Below, one piece after another: positions 47,601 through 51,377 of a stretch of DNA of 64,000 bases. The stretch comes from Planctomycetota bacterium (GTDB lineage: Bacteria > Planctomycetota > UBA8742 > UBA2392). The DNA is taken from assembly GCA_019912315.1 (NCBI GenBank), contig JAIOJA010000042.1:124001-188000 (forward strand), written 5' to 3'. A program made the position numbers and the translations under genes. The notes below the pieces were generated by a model. It did no database searches. It saw nothing but the letters and a program-made list of their open reading frames with translations, and was not told where the DNA came from. Position 1 is the stretch's first letter, and each line of letters begins with the position of its first letter.

Positions 47601-47796
47601 TGTTGCCGGCGGCGTCAACCACCATGCACTTTTTGCCGAGTATCGAATCGCCTGAGCCCGGCTCGGCCGGGCTGGGAACGATGTGTTCATAATGGGCTTG
47701 CCAGTCAAGAGTTGGTTGCGCGGCGAGGGCGCCGGCGGCAGTGGCGATCAGGACAGTGAGGAAGGCGCGGACGGCAGTCAGGTTGAGCTTCGGCAC
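29671..47796 (-). CDS. Giant mosaic surface/adhesin-like protein
   Basis: One gene of 18.1 kb for about 6,041 residues, a cell-surface or secreted protein. The GTG at 47796 is the start, since AGGAG lies six bases upstream and a signal peptide follows (VPKLNLTAVRAFLTVLIATA). Domains in order, with rough residues: 80-980 SBBP-type beta-propeller repeats (DYATVKYNSAGA); 990-1210 four near-identical 55-residue repeats (ALDADGDFVITW); 1230-1830 right-handed beta-helix; 1855-2740 seven VNDAP-type tandem repeats; 2845-3650 second beta-helix; 3760-3850 IPT/TIG; 3850-3955 cadherin-like; 3955-5400 thirteen more VNDAP repeats; 5410-5990 five ASH-like repeats. The tail (last 34 residues) is GCSTGEGG, a hydrophobic segment and RGLRARR, like a protein-sorting signal. 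Long antisense frames are codon-bias shadows. Confidence 0.93.
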   Translation of the reverse strand: MPKLNLTAVRAFLTVLIATAAGALAAQPTLDWQAHYEHIVPSPAEPGSGDSILGKKCMVVDAAGNTYVTGRSRNNGGRDDYATVKYDANGVQLWRALYNGPANLLDYGYAIALDGNGDVVVTGRSESAAGSWDFATVKYNGTTGAQVWASRYGAPGVNDHARALAIDASNDVYVTGYATIGGQRDFATVKYDGTTGATAWTGGSFVNGAAIWNSTTGSEDEAFAIAVNAAGVYVTGRSYNGTFYDYATIAYDPAGSVQWGSVPFNNNGALLWNSTANRDDNAYAIALGSSGEVYVTGFSFTGSNFGYATVKYNSAGAIQWGAVPGNDNGAIIWTHPANGTRAANDVIVDGAGDVIITGYTYNGANYDFATIKYNSAGAAQWTGGGFINGAVIWNNPTVNNWDFGRALAVDSSNNIFVTGDSSNGTNNDYATIKYTPAGAPAWSGGSFINGAVVMAGTGNGADEAYAVVTRGTDAYITGRSWNGSNNDYATIKYDAAGAEVWNTRFIGGTAISIFGGNDAIRAKNCLKVDAAGNVYAIGRSSNGSNSDYSTVKYDSSGVEQWRATWNSSGNSDDRPTALAVNASGDVYVTGYSIDAGGSGGWNYATIKYNGATGATVWGGAGFDNGAAVWNSSANNYDEASALALDASGDVYVTGNSIDAGGSGGWNYATIKYNGATGATVWSGAAPAFDNGAAVWDSSANSTDQAFAVALDASGDVYVTGRGYHAGGWGSWNYATIKYNGATGATVWSGAAPAFDNGAAVWNSSANSDDEAHALALDASGEVYVTGYSIGAGGSGGQNYATIKYNGATGATVWSGAAPAFDNGAAVWNGSGNNNDEANALALDASGGVYVTGKSVNAGGSGGWNYATVKYNGTTGATVWTGGSFDNGAAVWNGSGNNNDEANALALDASGNIYVTGQTYNGSNFDFATVKYSTNGTELWAQTQNSGGGDYAYAVATAPGNKVVVAGTAPGAIPNGQSFWILQCEAGVSPAGAEFRVNTTTADSQETSPLGRSVALDADGDFVITWMSHNQDGSGYGIYAQRYDNTGAAVGGEFQVNSYTTNDQYYPSVALDADGDFVITWTSNGQDGSGSGVYAQRYDNTGAAVGGEFQVNSYTTSSQQYPSVALDADGDFVITWTSNGQDGSGNGIYAQRYDNTGAAVGGEFQVNSYTTSDQYHPSVALDADGDFVITWMSNGQDGSGWGVYAQRYTSTFGSTGPTPPAGDPVQVWVDPSWSTLNYGDDPSGPATFYGWDAFATAQAAVDGADVGGTVTLAAGTYSGLTINKAVSLIGAGVGVTIIEGASPALTVSAAVSISGATYTTATDDPTVLILSGGDLTIDTSSVTESTAFTRPAFEVQSGGAVTFGAGVSIDISGTGSLIDNQAAGAIDLVTNAVVLTDNAVAFADNFAIEDAIAHALDNATVGLVTWVANNVYVTTNTLGIQAGVNAATAGDTVNVQAGSYDEQVVVNKALTLEGPNMGVSGTALRGAEAILTVTAGTNTNPLLEVTVAGVTIDGLRFESDAAQSAGGIFALTAGSGTGLIVRNNVILATAGTSADGVLVNDAGATPTIARNLIDSGAGDFDTALRLVGAGGTVGGAALDAGNSLEGLSADFVSVNAGAALSIRRNSFNSTGAVVDDPVAVVTVRENFFTPATSAPQGLLLRYVNQAAVNVLSNAFTGHENVAVLSGASSGVTLDGNSFTPGGAATNFTHVLVSSSFPTASAPPTGATNSITLINNSFTAATGTGRALDFQNHDDTAVWGPVVIGTSGNENSFETALAGYLRLQLTPFLAPTFAGHGSLTAGNFTFNLNAADNLFHVNPGPGVVPTSMSAGERATLENKTFHKVDNSGVGVVNYGFNYLPTLTSVSNLGPTNEGVELDIPYATLLGASNAADVDGTIAALIVSGVTGNGVLEITPFAGVRGPVSTPLQLVTTGDVLHWAPTGDLNDLNNSGPVLAFNVIARDNLGADSAPTVGVSINVTAVNDAPVTNTPAAITLDEDTTDTVTFSFTDVDVGETGSTGIVRFELTATSGNLTLATLVGLTSVSGGSGTTAMEYTGSPTDVNNALVNVQYAPSQNFSGSATIVFTIYDEGNVGLGGSQSDFVNVGVTVDPVNDAPVVNSNAGLTLNEGATGAAISQLLLEHTDVDNLPGELTYTLDTIPAFGTLRLATVALAQFSTFTQADINAGDLTYDHDGSENFSLGFDFTVTDNGTPTGSTTGTFNITVTPVNDAPVATIPAPLTLAEDGSVNFALLFTDADITQGADEARVFLQASSGILNLTTPLGGTITFNGPTADGTKTLDFQGDRTEVLAAIATVTYTPDGDFNGTDTITFTVDDLGNTGLGGAQTDTELLGVTVTAVNDAPVASGSAPITLDEDSSENVSFSFTDVDVNETGTTNTVRFILSATDGDLTITDDSALTLINGANGSTSMEYSGSPADVLAALSGPTDVTYAPHPNYNGPDTIVFTIHDEGNVGSGGSQSHFVNVGVTVDPLNDAPVLTTVNPSLLPTADEDTLRTITYAQLFGASDAADVDGDPIGFLITSVSANTLSLFIQPANVAVTPGTTIVTSLDTLEWTPATHLNNDTNSGNPLAAFAVRAHDGLVDSGTDVTVAINTNALNDAPSFTAVDPTVDEDAGLVTITDWAASANFSPGGGSDEGTQAALNYNVQSFTNGPLFIGGSDPVIAFSGGTWNLSFESGPNLNGSSVITVRVTDDGPSGLGDVNSADILFTITVNAINDEPTFTQGAGFEIGPYATDGAKVVANWATGMSPGGGIDEAGQILTFAVSPPTVVVAPMNFAVLPIVNAGTGELTFEIAPGSTGIATFSVTLEDDGAQAPPPNDHVSPAITLIIAMRQGQVYVDLDDSALNYGDTPTLGNFFGIDAFAGVQLGLDNVADGGSVDVDGNATPYGTALISRDVTLNLAPTAVLLGDGAPALGVNAGVAQVNGGVLRQTSGSSDDPCVFLVGGTVDLDAVIMEQNTDDDALRIDGASVTLDGVEIRESSSGTRRAIDLQTGSLDANTGAANTLRILGTGTFINNVTAGGVDALNNLWDNGGTSLDPTDRADGLAIEDLVNHALDSAAFGLVRWDVDSLYVTQTSGSIQRGINNSNAGDTLEVGVGSFAEYLVVDRSLSIYGEQRDNDADIRFAAFNPLIESVVVPFDTLGANDLFRVTADSVEINGFVLDGATAGTNGRSGITNDDGIGGVIEIELLLSQHNIVRNMTDAGVSLANNGTADANTVRFNVFAGLDGSAVRASDDSFIDVIDNTMFVPAGAIGIEVRDFSIDRNGATDIRDNRIDVGAGAVAIELVALDLTSTSPITVVTNTIQSVGGAGASSGTTGIRVASLFNDMDVQFTGNTLAGATVTDEFEFGFTLFEIETPDLLVSGGSIEAALTGVLIDSAMPTVAAGAGSVVVLSGVAIGQTTPGNDGVVVRAINQGVIPFQPVGIDLVNCDITGLLSGVVIETDASGAYAGVSMDGGSLTGSGLGGHAVEITGATAIGDIANAVLAGDADAVRVTDGSVSVSDSDLSGGVTGLHVRSGASVLLFRNNALTGAGNGVLVRAFATAVGSIFDNSITVAGNGLENQSVLLINAERNWWGDTTGPTHASNLGGTGVAVVDGGAGTVDFSPWWASGTNQGGTPGFAGGGSGPSLFGDDLHAIPTELEWSIQPPNGSAGLALTTGPRVRARDSNDILGYNWDAANSDAFLVFSNNPTGASLQGNPVIQAAHGFAHFTNVAVSTGGVGFTVFVIGDYGLASLANSPVSLPFNIDNLVPSLSGITPDFAHEGAGSVTIQVDGGNFNSTTVVRFDGADRPTFFINPGRVLAALTSQDTATLSIGTHLIDVRNPSPGGGVTGTLPFIVNDIPNSIGLANSLVAENLASGAPVDTFTTSDTADTHSYTLAFGSGSQDNGSFSLSLAGALTTAVSFDFETKSSYSIRVRSTDSFGAWIEQVFTINVTNVNEAPTGVADSYSVNEDVTLNVNAVNGVLANDGDVDAATTLSATQIGGLPVGAQSLTLNPNGSFDLVPSPQFNGMITFQYSVADNGAPALNDGPITVTVTVNPVNDAPTFVLSGSTSSNEDAGAQSVAAAGSFDAGATNESDTVLAYEIVANSNAALFSTQPTINTAGQLSYTSAPDANGSAVLDVRVRDTGGTANGGVDVSAVQQITITINPVNDAPSFTVSPANSIITRNEDSGLTTIVNWASFTAGPANESGQGVSQYNISNVSNSGLFVGLAPSVASNGTLTFTPAAQAFGSSTFDVSVTDDSLDPGVNTSATQTFTIIINPANDAPTLTSVSTFLGGTEDTPFVITFGNLQTAADDFDADGDPVHFRIDSLVSGSLTMNGNPVVPGTTVFSIGSLTWTPPAHANGPAVAAFTLLAWDGLLPSAAPVTVTVELAAVNDVPVLVVNAGATVLEGASVGITQALLEATDVEDAASGLTFELVAVTGNGTLFNGATPLISGATFTQDNINLGQLSYTHNDTETSSDFFTFFVVDTGAPVGRLPAVGNLTFSISVTPDNDAPTLTSVNTLPGGVEDTALSITWNDLSAASVGLGDPENDPISFRVQALTSGTLTKNGNPVVAGVTTVASGESLVWTPVLDANGTLGAFTVVAFDGALDSGTSRQVSVAVTPVNDRPSISVPTPAVTSEDSGPNTIPGWATMLPGGGADELGQLAVNWNVVNVGNPGLFSAQPVVTLPNGDLQFSPTANAFGVSTIDVEVTDDGAPNVTSFIQTFTITVNNVNDAPTLSFISTIFGGPEDSPITVPFAILQGAANESDIDSSPVNFLLESVSNGTATLNTVPITGPTVFTASDTLVWTPTADFNGTLTGFNVRAWDGMAQSTTVLPLRIFVEPVNDEPDFAAGNPPASLEDAGPVTVLGWATFDAGPPNEDTTQAVLNYTVSSVVITSGTLAFLSGPTIDNNGNLHYEAAPDTNGTATFSAQVRDTGGTASLGDDTSPLNGPFTITVTAVNDAPTFTATGNPSAVDEDSGAATVPGWITGVDFGPSDEDLSQGVLDWLIDQVSDPLMFSVQPDVVAGTLTYTPAADAFGTVTFRVRVQDNGGGTAPDMDTSAGQTFTITINPVNDAPSVTGGSSSTVAEDAGAQLISNFVGINPGPGNESGQTALAYSVQNLVLQGGLTFSTSPTINTAGALSFQTSPDSNGSATFQVQVQDNGGGGAPNVDVSALSIVFTITVTPVNDAPTLTSVSVLTGAFEDTPFTITYAMLLGASNAADIDSAPVNFRVAGVTTGSLTKNGNPVIPGSTTLAATESLVWQTSGNQNGTLNAFTVTAWDGSLASSPPVQVQVNATPINDEPSFTKGTNITVAWDQGPQSIPGWASAISAGPADESSQVLTFNITGNTNAALFSVQPSVTGAGTLTFTPNLNVAGTTSISLRLMDNGGVVNAGDDDTSPDQSFTITISTAGEIDISRGATPVPDGNIDSVGATVPVLTPMNLTYLIENTGNGLLQLTNTTTPVVVLNTTNADAWVTHQPASTLVTTTSSSFVVHVVPLTTGPFSVDIFIDSTDADENPYDIIIGGTAVDAPDIGLARGFHADIPSGATDNLGVIPTGIATGFTYVVRNQGTIDLTFGSPAANIFSATNCAVAFTAPAGPVAASATDNLQLDVTPTVTGVFSFVLEINSNDPDEDPFTLFIQGSASGGAQPELELFGRRVLAPMDTENVGLIPSGSNTTFLYEVRNIGASPLTVANPVSVGNTLNCVAVVTVTPGGNVAPGSMTVLGIDVQPIAPGPFQFDFTLITNDADESPLPVTVMGQSTASVVPEIAVDRDGTPIPSGGTDDIGDLPLGVFSTFIYRVRNEGTSTLTVNRPVTVSGQSNCELFIVAFPDVSIAPQDDSLLVVGIRPLGTGALSAILSISNNDSNEGNYLIDIIGTGPEADIRVESPEFSPLASGGTFTVGGAKAGSISVMNLWVRNVGTGDLNIIGVSASAEVNCSAVVVSAGASPVAPGSSTMLTLDVTPSAAGTFSFTLTITSNDPDTGNYVLFVTGNAAKSGKGGKKSDSGCSTGEGGTSWLLLLAALSALVVATRGLRARRS
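44179..44838 (-). repeat. Four tandem 165-bp near-identical repeats in the giant gene
   Basis: Unit starts (GCGCTGGGCGTAGA on the plus strand) fall at 44179, 44344, 44509 and 44674, exactly 165 bases apart. Each unit encodes 55 residues with ALDADGDFVITW. Units differ at few bases, and the last drifts at its end. This is a recent in-frame expansion. Confidence 0.9.
45131..46110 (-). repeat. Five tandem 192-198-bp repeats in the beta-propeller region
   Basis: The word GCCGCGCCGT recurs at 45131, 45323, 45521, 45719 and 45917, so the steps are 192, 198, 198 and 198 bases. The units are highly alike at DNA level and encode propeller blades with NYATIKYNGATGATVW. Confidence 0.85.
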
Positions 47797-48451
47797 GTGT
47801 GGCTCCTGTGGGTCACTTGTGAGACCACGCCGCGTCGGGTTTCGGCGCGGCGTGACATTCATGGCGTATGGGTATCGGGGCGGAAGTCTAGTTAGCACGT
47901 GCGACGTGTGCAAGTGTGACTTTGAGATTCTAAACCAGTCGAAATAACCGTACGTAATGCAATGCTTCACGCGGGACATTCTTACAAGTTTCCCACGCGC
48001 ATATGCGACTCAGAGTCAGCCGACAAAACGCGCATTCGCGCCATTTGCCGCAACCAAGTATTTATGCCCGCGAAAATGCCAAGTCGCCGCCCGCCCGTGC
48101 ACCCGCCCTTACCGCACAATGGCACCCTGTTCCGCATCGTGGCGGCGCCAGGACCGAAGTTCACCAACCGTTTCCCTGACCAGCACCGTGATGCCGTAGC
48201 CCGCACCGGCCACCTCCGGCCGGTTAGCCTGCCTGTCACACATGCGCCCGGCAAATTTCGGAGCAGTGCTCATGACGAACGGTATGTCAAACTAGCGGCC
48301 GGGACCAACCGCGCCGCCGAAGTGCGGACGCAATTCACCACTCAAGCTGGCGTCGAGATTCAATCGAGCTGAATCGTGTACAGGCGCATTTTGCGAGGTC
48401 TTGACGGGAAAAAATAGAGACTGAAAAAGGCTCTGTTGGCTGAGAAGAAGC
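47797..48451. other. Intergenic region upstream of the giant gene
   Basis: About 650 bp with no gene I can support. It should hold the promoter and leader of the giant minus-strand gene, but no promoter can be called with confidence. A small A/T-rich patch lies near 48405-48430, just beyond the tRNA 3' end. On the minus strand it reads as two T-runs that may stop tRNA transcription. Confidence 0.4.
47803..47807 (-). promoter_or_regulatory. Ribosome binding site deciding a GTG start
   Basis: AGGAG six bases before the GTG at 47796. It fixes the start of the giant protein directly before its signal peptide, instead of the open frame reaching 47979. Confidence 0.75.
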
Positions 48452-48527
<76 letters not shown>

Positions 48528-48622
48528 ACACCATTGCTGCGCGGGGCGTAAGGGTAAACGGTCGGGCGATTCGAGTCCATGGGGGTCGATTGCACAACTG
48601 AAACGGACCCGCCAGCAAGTGC

Positions 48623-48670
48623 GTACTGCAACTCATGCCGTTGACGCGTCAACGGCATGAGTTGCAGTAC
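48623..48670. repeat. Perfect 48-bp palindrome
   Basis: Two 24-base arms (48623-48646 and 48647-48670) are exact reverse complements with no spacer. The centre is GTTGACGCGTCAAC. It lies between the minus-strand tRNA and the plus-strand UbiA gene. It could extrude as a cruciform, act as an operator, or be a fold-back assembly artefact. The rest of 48528-48821 shows nothing else recognisable. Confidence 0.9.
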
Positions 48671-48821
48671 CGGGCATTTGAAGGCGTCCGGGCGAACGAG
48701 GCACGCCCCAACAAAGACAGCACAACCCGGCGTGATAGCAATCACGCGGCAGTCGCGCCAGCGAACCCAGACAGTCAGTCCGCTGTGCTGACGCGGCCAG
48801 AACAGCTTCTACACTGGCCGC

Positions 48822-49844
48822 ATGTCCGCGACGTACTTTCCGTCTGACGAAATTGTTTCGCGCTACCGCTCGCGGCGTACGGCCCTGGCCTACGTGCGTC
48901 TGGCACGCCCGTTCACCCTGGTCGCGCCCGCCATGGGCATGGCTTCGGGCGGCGTTGTCGCCTACTTCGCCGAGGGAGATAAGTTCGCGGCCAGTGGCTG
49001 GGATTTTCTCAAGGTTCTGCTGCTCGGTACCCTGGCTGGCGCGCTGCTGAACGCCGCAAGCAATGCCCTGAATCAGATATTTGACCTCGATATCGACCGC
49101 ATTAACAAGCCCGACCGTGTGCTGTGCAAAGGCGACATCTCGATACTTGGTGCAGGCGTGTTTACCGGCATTACGGGCACGCTGGCGCTGATGCTTGCGG
49201 GTGTCATCAGTACCCTGACTGGTCATTGGGGCACACTTGCGCTGTTTGTTGCCGCGGCGTTGTTCAGCGTATTCTACAGCGCACCGCCCTTCCGCATGAA
49301 GTCACGCGCCTGGTGGGCCAACCTGACAGTCGCGGTGCCGCGCGGTACGCTGCTGAAGGTGGCGGGATGGTCACTGGCCCAGAGTATCCTGTCATGGGAA
49401 GCATGGTACATCGGACTGATCATGGGAATTTTCCTGCTTGGCGCGACGACCACCAAAGACTTCGCGGACGCGCGCGGCGACGCGGCCTACGGCGTCAAGA
49501 CCCTGCCCGTGCTGTACGGCGCGCGCAAGGCGGCGAAACTGGTGGCGCCGTTTCTGGTATTGCCGTTCCTGTTGCTGCCACTGGCCGTCGGTATCGGCAT
49601 GACAACAGGCTTTCACCTGCTTACCGGGCACCCTGTGGACATGACAATTCTTGGCGTAATCTGCGCGCTGTGGGGCGCGCACATTGCGGCGCGCATCCTG
49701 AGTGACCCGGAGTCACTGACCAACACCGAAAACCATCCTGCCTGGCGGCACATGTACTACCTGATGATTTTCATCCAGATCGGATTTGTGTTGGCATACG
49801 TGCCTTACGGCTTTTACGGGCAAATACTGAGCGAGCTGACATGA
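48822..49844 (+). CDS. UbiA family prenyltransferase
   Basis: Polytopic membrane enzyme of 340 residues that attaches a polyprenyl chain to an aromatic or other acceptor, using Mg-bound polyprenyl diphosphate. The first Asp motif is N84-x3-D88-x3-D92 in NQIFDLDIDRINKPDR. The second is DFADARGD near residue 215, in TKDFADARGDAAYGVKTLPV. About eight hydrophobic helices can be seen. The family includes quinone, haem O, chlorophyll and ether-lipid enzymes, and the acceptor cannot be decided here. It overlaps the aminotransferase by four bases (ATGA), so it heads a three-gene operon. The palindrome lies 151 bp upstream. Confidence 0.92.
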   Translation: MSATYFPSDEIVSRYRSRRTALAYVRLARPFTLVAPAMGMASGGVVAYFAEGDKFAASGWDFLKVLLLGTLAGALLNAASNALNQIFDLDIDRINKPDRVLCKGDISILGAGVFTGITGTLALMLAGVISTLTGHWGTLALFVAAALFSVFYSAPPFRMKSRAWWANLTVAVPRGTLLKVAGWSLAQSILSWEAWYIGLIMGIFLLGATTTKDFADARGDAAYGVKTLPVLYGARKAAKLVAPFLVLPFLLLPLAVGIGMTTGFHLLTGHPVDMTILGVICALWGAHIAARILSDPESLTNTENHPAWRHMYYLMIFIQIGFVLAYVPYGFYGQILSELT

Positions 49845-51001
49845 GCAGAATCGCGGACCGCATGACCCACCTGGTGCAGTCGGACATCCGCCGCCTCACC
49901 ATTGAGTGCGACAAGATCGGCGGCATCAACCTGGGCCAGGGCATTTGCGACCTGCCGACGCACCCGCTGGTGAAGCAGGGCGCGATCGACGCCATTGAGC
50001 AAGGCAAGGCGACGTACACCCACGCGCGCGGTCTGATCGAGCTGCGCTGCAAGATCAGCGACAAGCTGAAGCAGTTTAACGGGCTGGAGTACAACCCGGA
50101 CACCGAGTTGTGCGTGACCGTTGGCAGCAGCGGGGCGTTCGCCTGTGGCGTGCTGGCGACCCTCAACCCCGGCGACGAAGTCATCCTGATTGAGCCCTTT
50201 TACGGCTACCACCTGAACACGCTGATCATGGCGGGGATTACACCGCGCTACGGGCGCATTGACCTCACGGCCATGACCCTTGACCGGTCAAGCATCGAGG
50301 CCCAGGTAAACGGGCGCACGCGCGGCATCGTCATCTGCACACCAAGCAACCCGGGCGGGATTGTCTACAGCACGACTGACCTGCAATGGCTGGCCGACCT
50401 CGCCGAGAAGCACGACCTGCTGGTCTACAGCGACGAGATTTATGAATACATCACTTACGACGGCCACAAGCACACCAGCGCCGCGACCGTCGGCAAGCTG
50501 CGCGAACGCACCCTGCTTATGGGCGGCTACAGCAAGACTTTCAGCATTACCGGCTGGCGCATCGGCTATCTGGCGGCACCGGCGGATATCATGGACAAAG
50601 CCGCCGTCGCCAGCGACCTGCTGTACATATGCGCGCCGCACCCGTTGCAACACGGCGTTCTGGCAGGGCTCGACGCACCCGCCGATTACTACGAGCACAT
50701 GCGCCGCGATTACGAAACCGGGCGCGCGATGATCTGCGACGCCCTGGAAGCCGGCGGCTTCAAACCCTATCGCCCCCAAGGCAGCTACTACGTGATGGCG
50801 GACTTCTCCAAACACGGCTGGCAGGACGACAGGCAGGCCGCAACTGAACTGCTGAAACGCGCGAAGGTCGCCGCCATCCCCGGCAGTGCATTCTATGAGC
50901 CGGGCAGCGGGCGCGGGAGCCAACTCCTGCGTTTCTGCTACGCCAAGGAATTGCCCGTGCTCGAGGAAGCCTGCAGGCGCATCCGTGGGCTGCGCCCATG
51001 A
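49841..51001 (+). CDS. Class I/II pyridoxal-phosphate aminotransferase
   Basis: Aspartate-aminotransferase-fold enzyme of 386 residues. The Schiff-base lysine is K232 in GGYSKTFSITGWRIGYL. Other PLP-site features are VTVGSSGAFACGVLATLNPGDEV, TPSNPGGIVY and YSDEIYEYITYDG, and the C-terminal RGSQLLRFCYAK holds the arginine that usually binds the substrate carboxylate. It would transfer an amino group from an amino acid to a 2-oxo acid. The donor is not clear. It begins within the UbiA stop (ATGA) and its own stop overlaps the DUF1294 start in the same way, so the three are translationally coupled. Confidence 0.93.
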   Translation: MSRIADRMTHLVQSDIRRLTIECDKIGGINLGQGICDLPTHPLVKQGAIDAIEQGKATYTHARGLIELRCKISDKLKQFNGLEYNPDTELCVTVGSSGAFACGVLATLNPGDEVILIEPFYGYHLNTLIMAGITPRYGRIDLTAMTLDRSSIEAQVNGRTRGIVICTPSNPGGIVYSTTDLQWLADLAEKHDLLVYSDEIYEYITYDGHKHTSAATVGKLRERTLLMGGYSKTFSITGWRIGYLAAPADIMDKAAVASDLLYICAPHPLQHGVLAGLDAPADYYEHMRRDYETGRAMICDALEAGGFKPYRPQGSYYVMADFSKHGWQDDRQAATELLKRAKVAAIPGSAFYEPGSGRGSQLLRFCYAKELPVLEEACRRIRGLRP

Positions 51002-51315
51002 CTATCCCAGCGGGCGTCGCAGTGGCCGTCCTGCTCGCACTCAACCTGACAGCCTTTCTTGCACAGGCGTGGGACAAGCGCCTGGCACGCACGAACGCGA
51101 AATCCCGCACCCCCGAGCGCACCCTGCTGCTGTTGGGGTTGCCGCTCGCCGCACCCGGAATGCTGCTTGGTATGCGGACTTTTCGGCACAAAACACAAAA
51201 GCGTTCGTTCCAGTTCAAGGCCGGGCTGGTTGTCATCGCGAATCTGCTTGTTGCGGGGCTGCTTGGCTGGTTGGCGATGCGGAACCTGTTGGTGCTTGAA
51301 CTTGCGCTTTACTAA
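50998..51315 (+). CDS. DUF1294 family membrane protein
   Basis: Small inner-membrane protein of 105 residues. Two or three hydrophobic helices flank the DUF1294 signature AWDKRLARTNAKSRTPERTLLL and MRTFRHKTQKRSFQF. Function is unknown in all members. It overlaps the aminotransferase by four bases (ATGA), so it is co-translated with it. The gap to the next gene is 62 bp. Confidence 0.88.
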   Translation: MTIPAGVAVAVLLALNLTAFLAQAWDKRLARTNAKSRTPERTLLLLGLPLAAPGMLLGMRTFRHKTQKRSFQFKAGLVVIANLLVAGLLGWLAMRNLLVLELALY

Positions 51316-51377
51316 CGGGCTTCAGGGGCGATAATGGATGTGTGGAGCGCTTTTCGCCCCACACGGAGTTCCACAGC

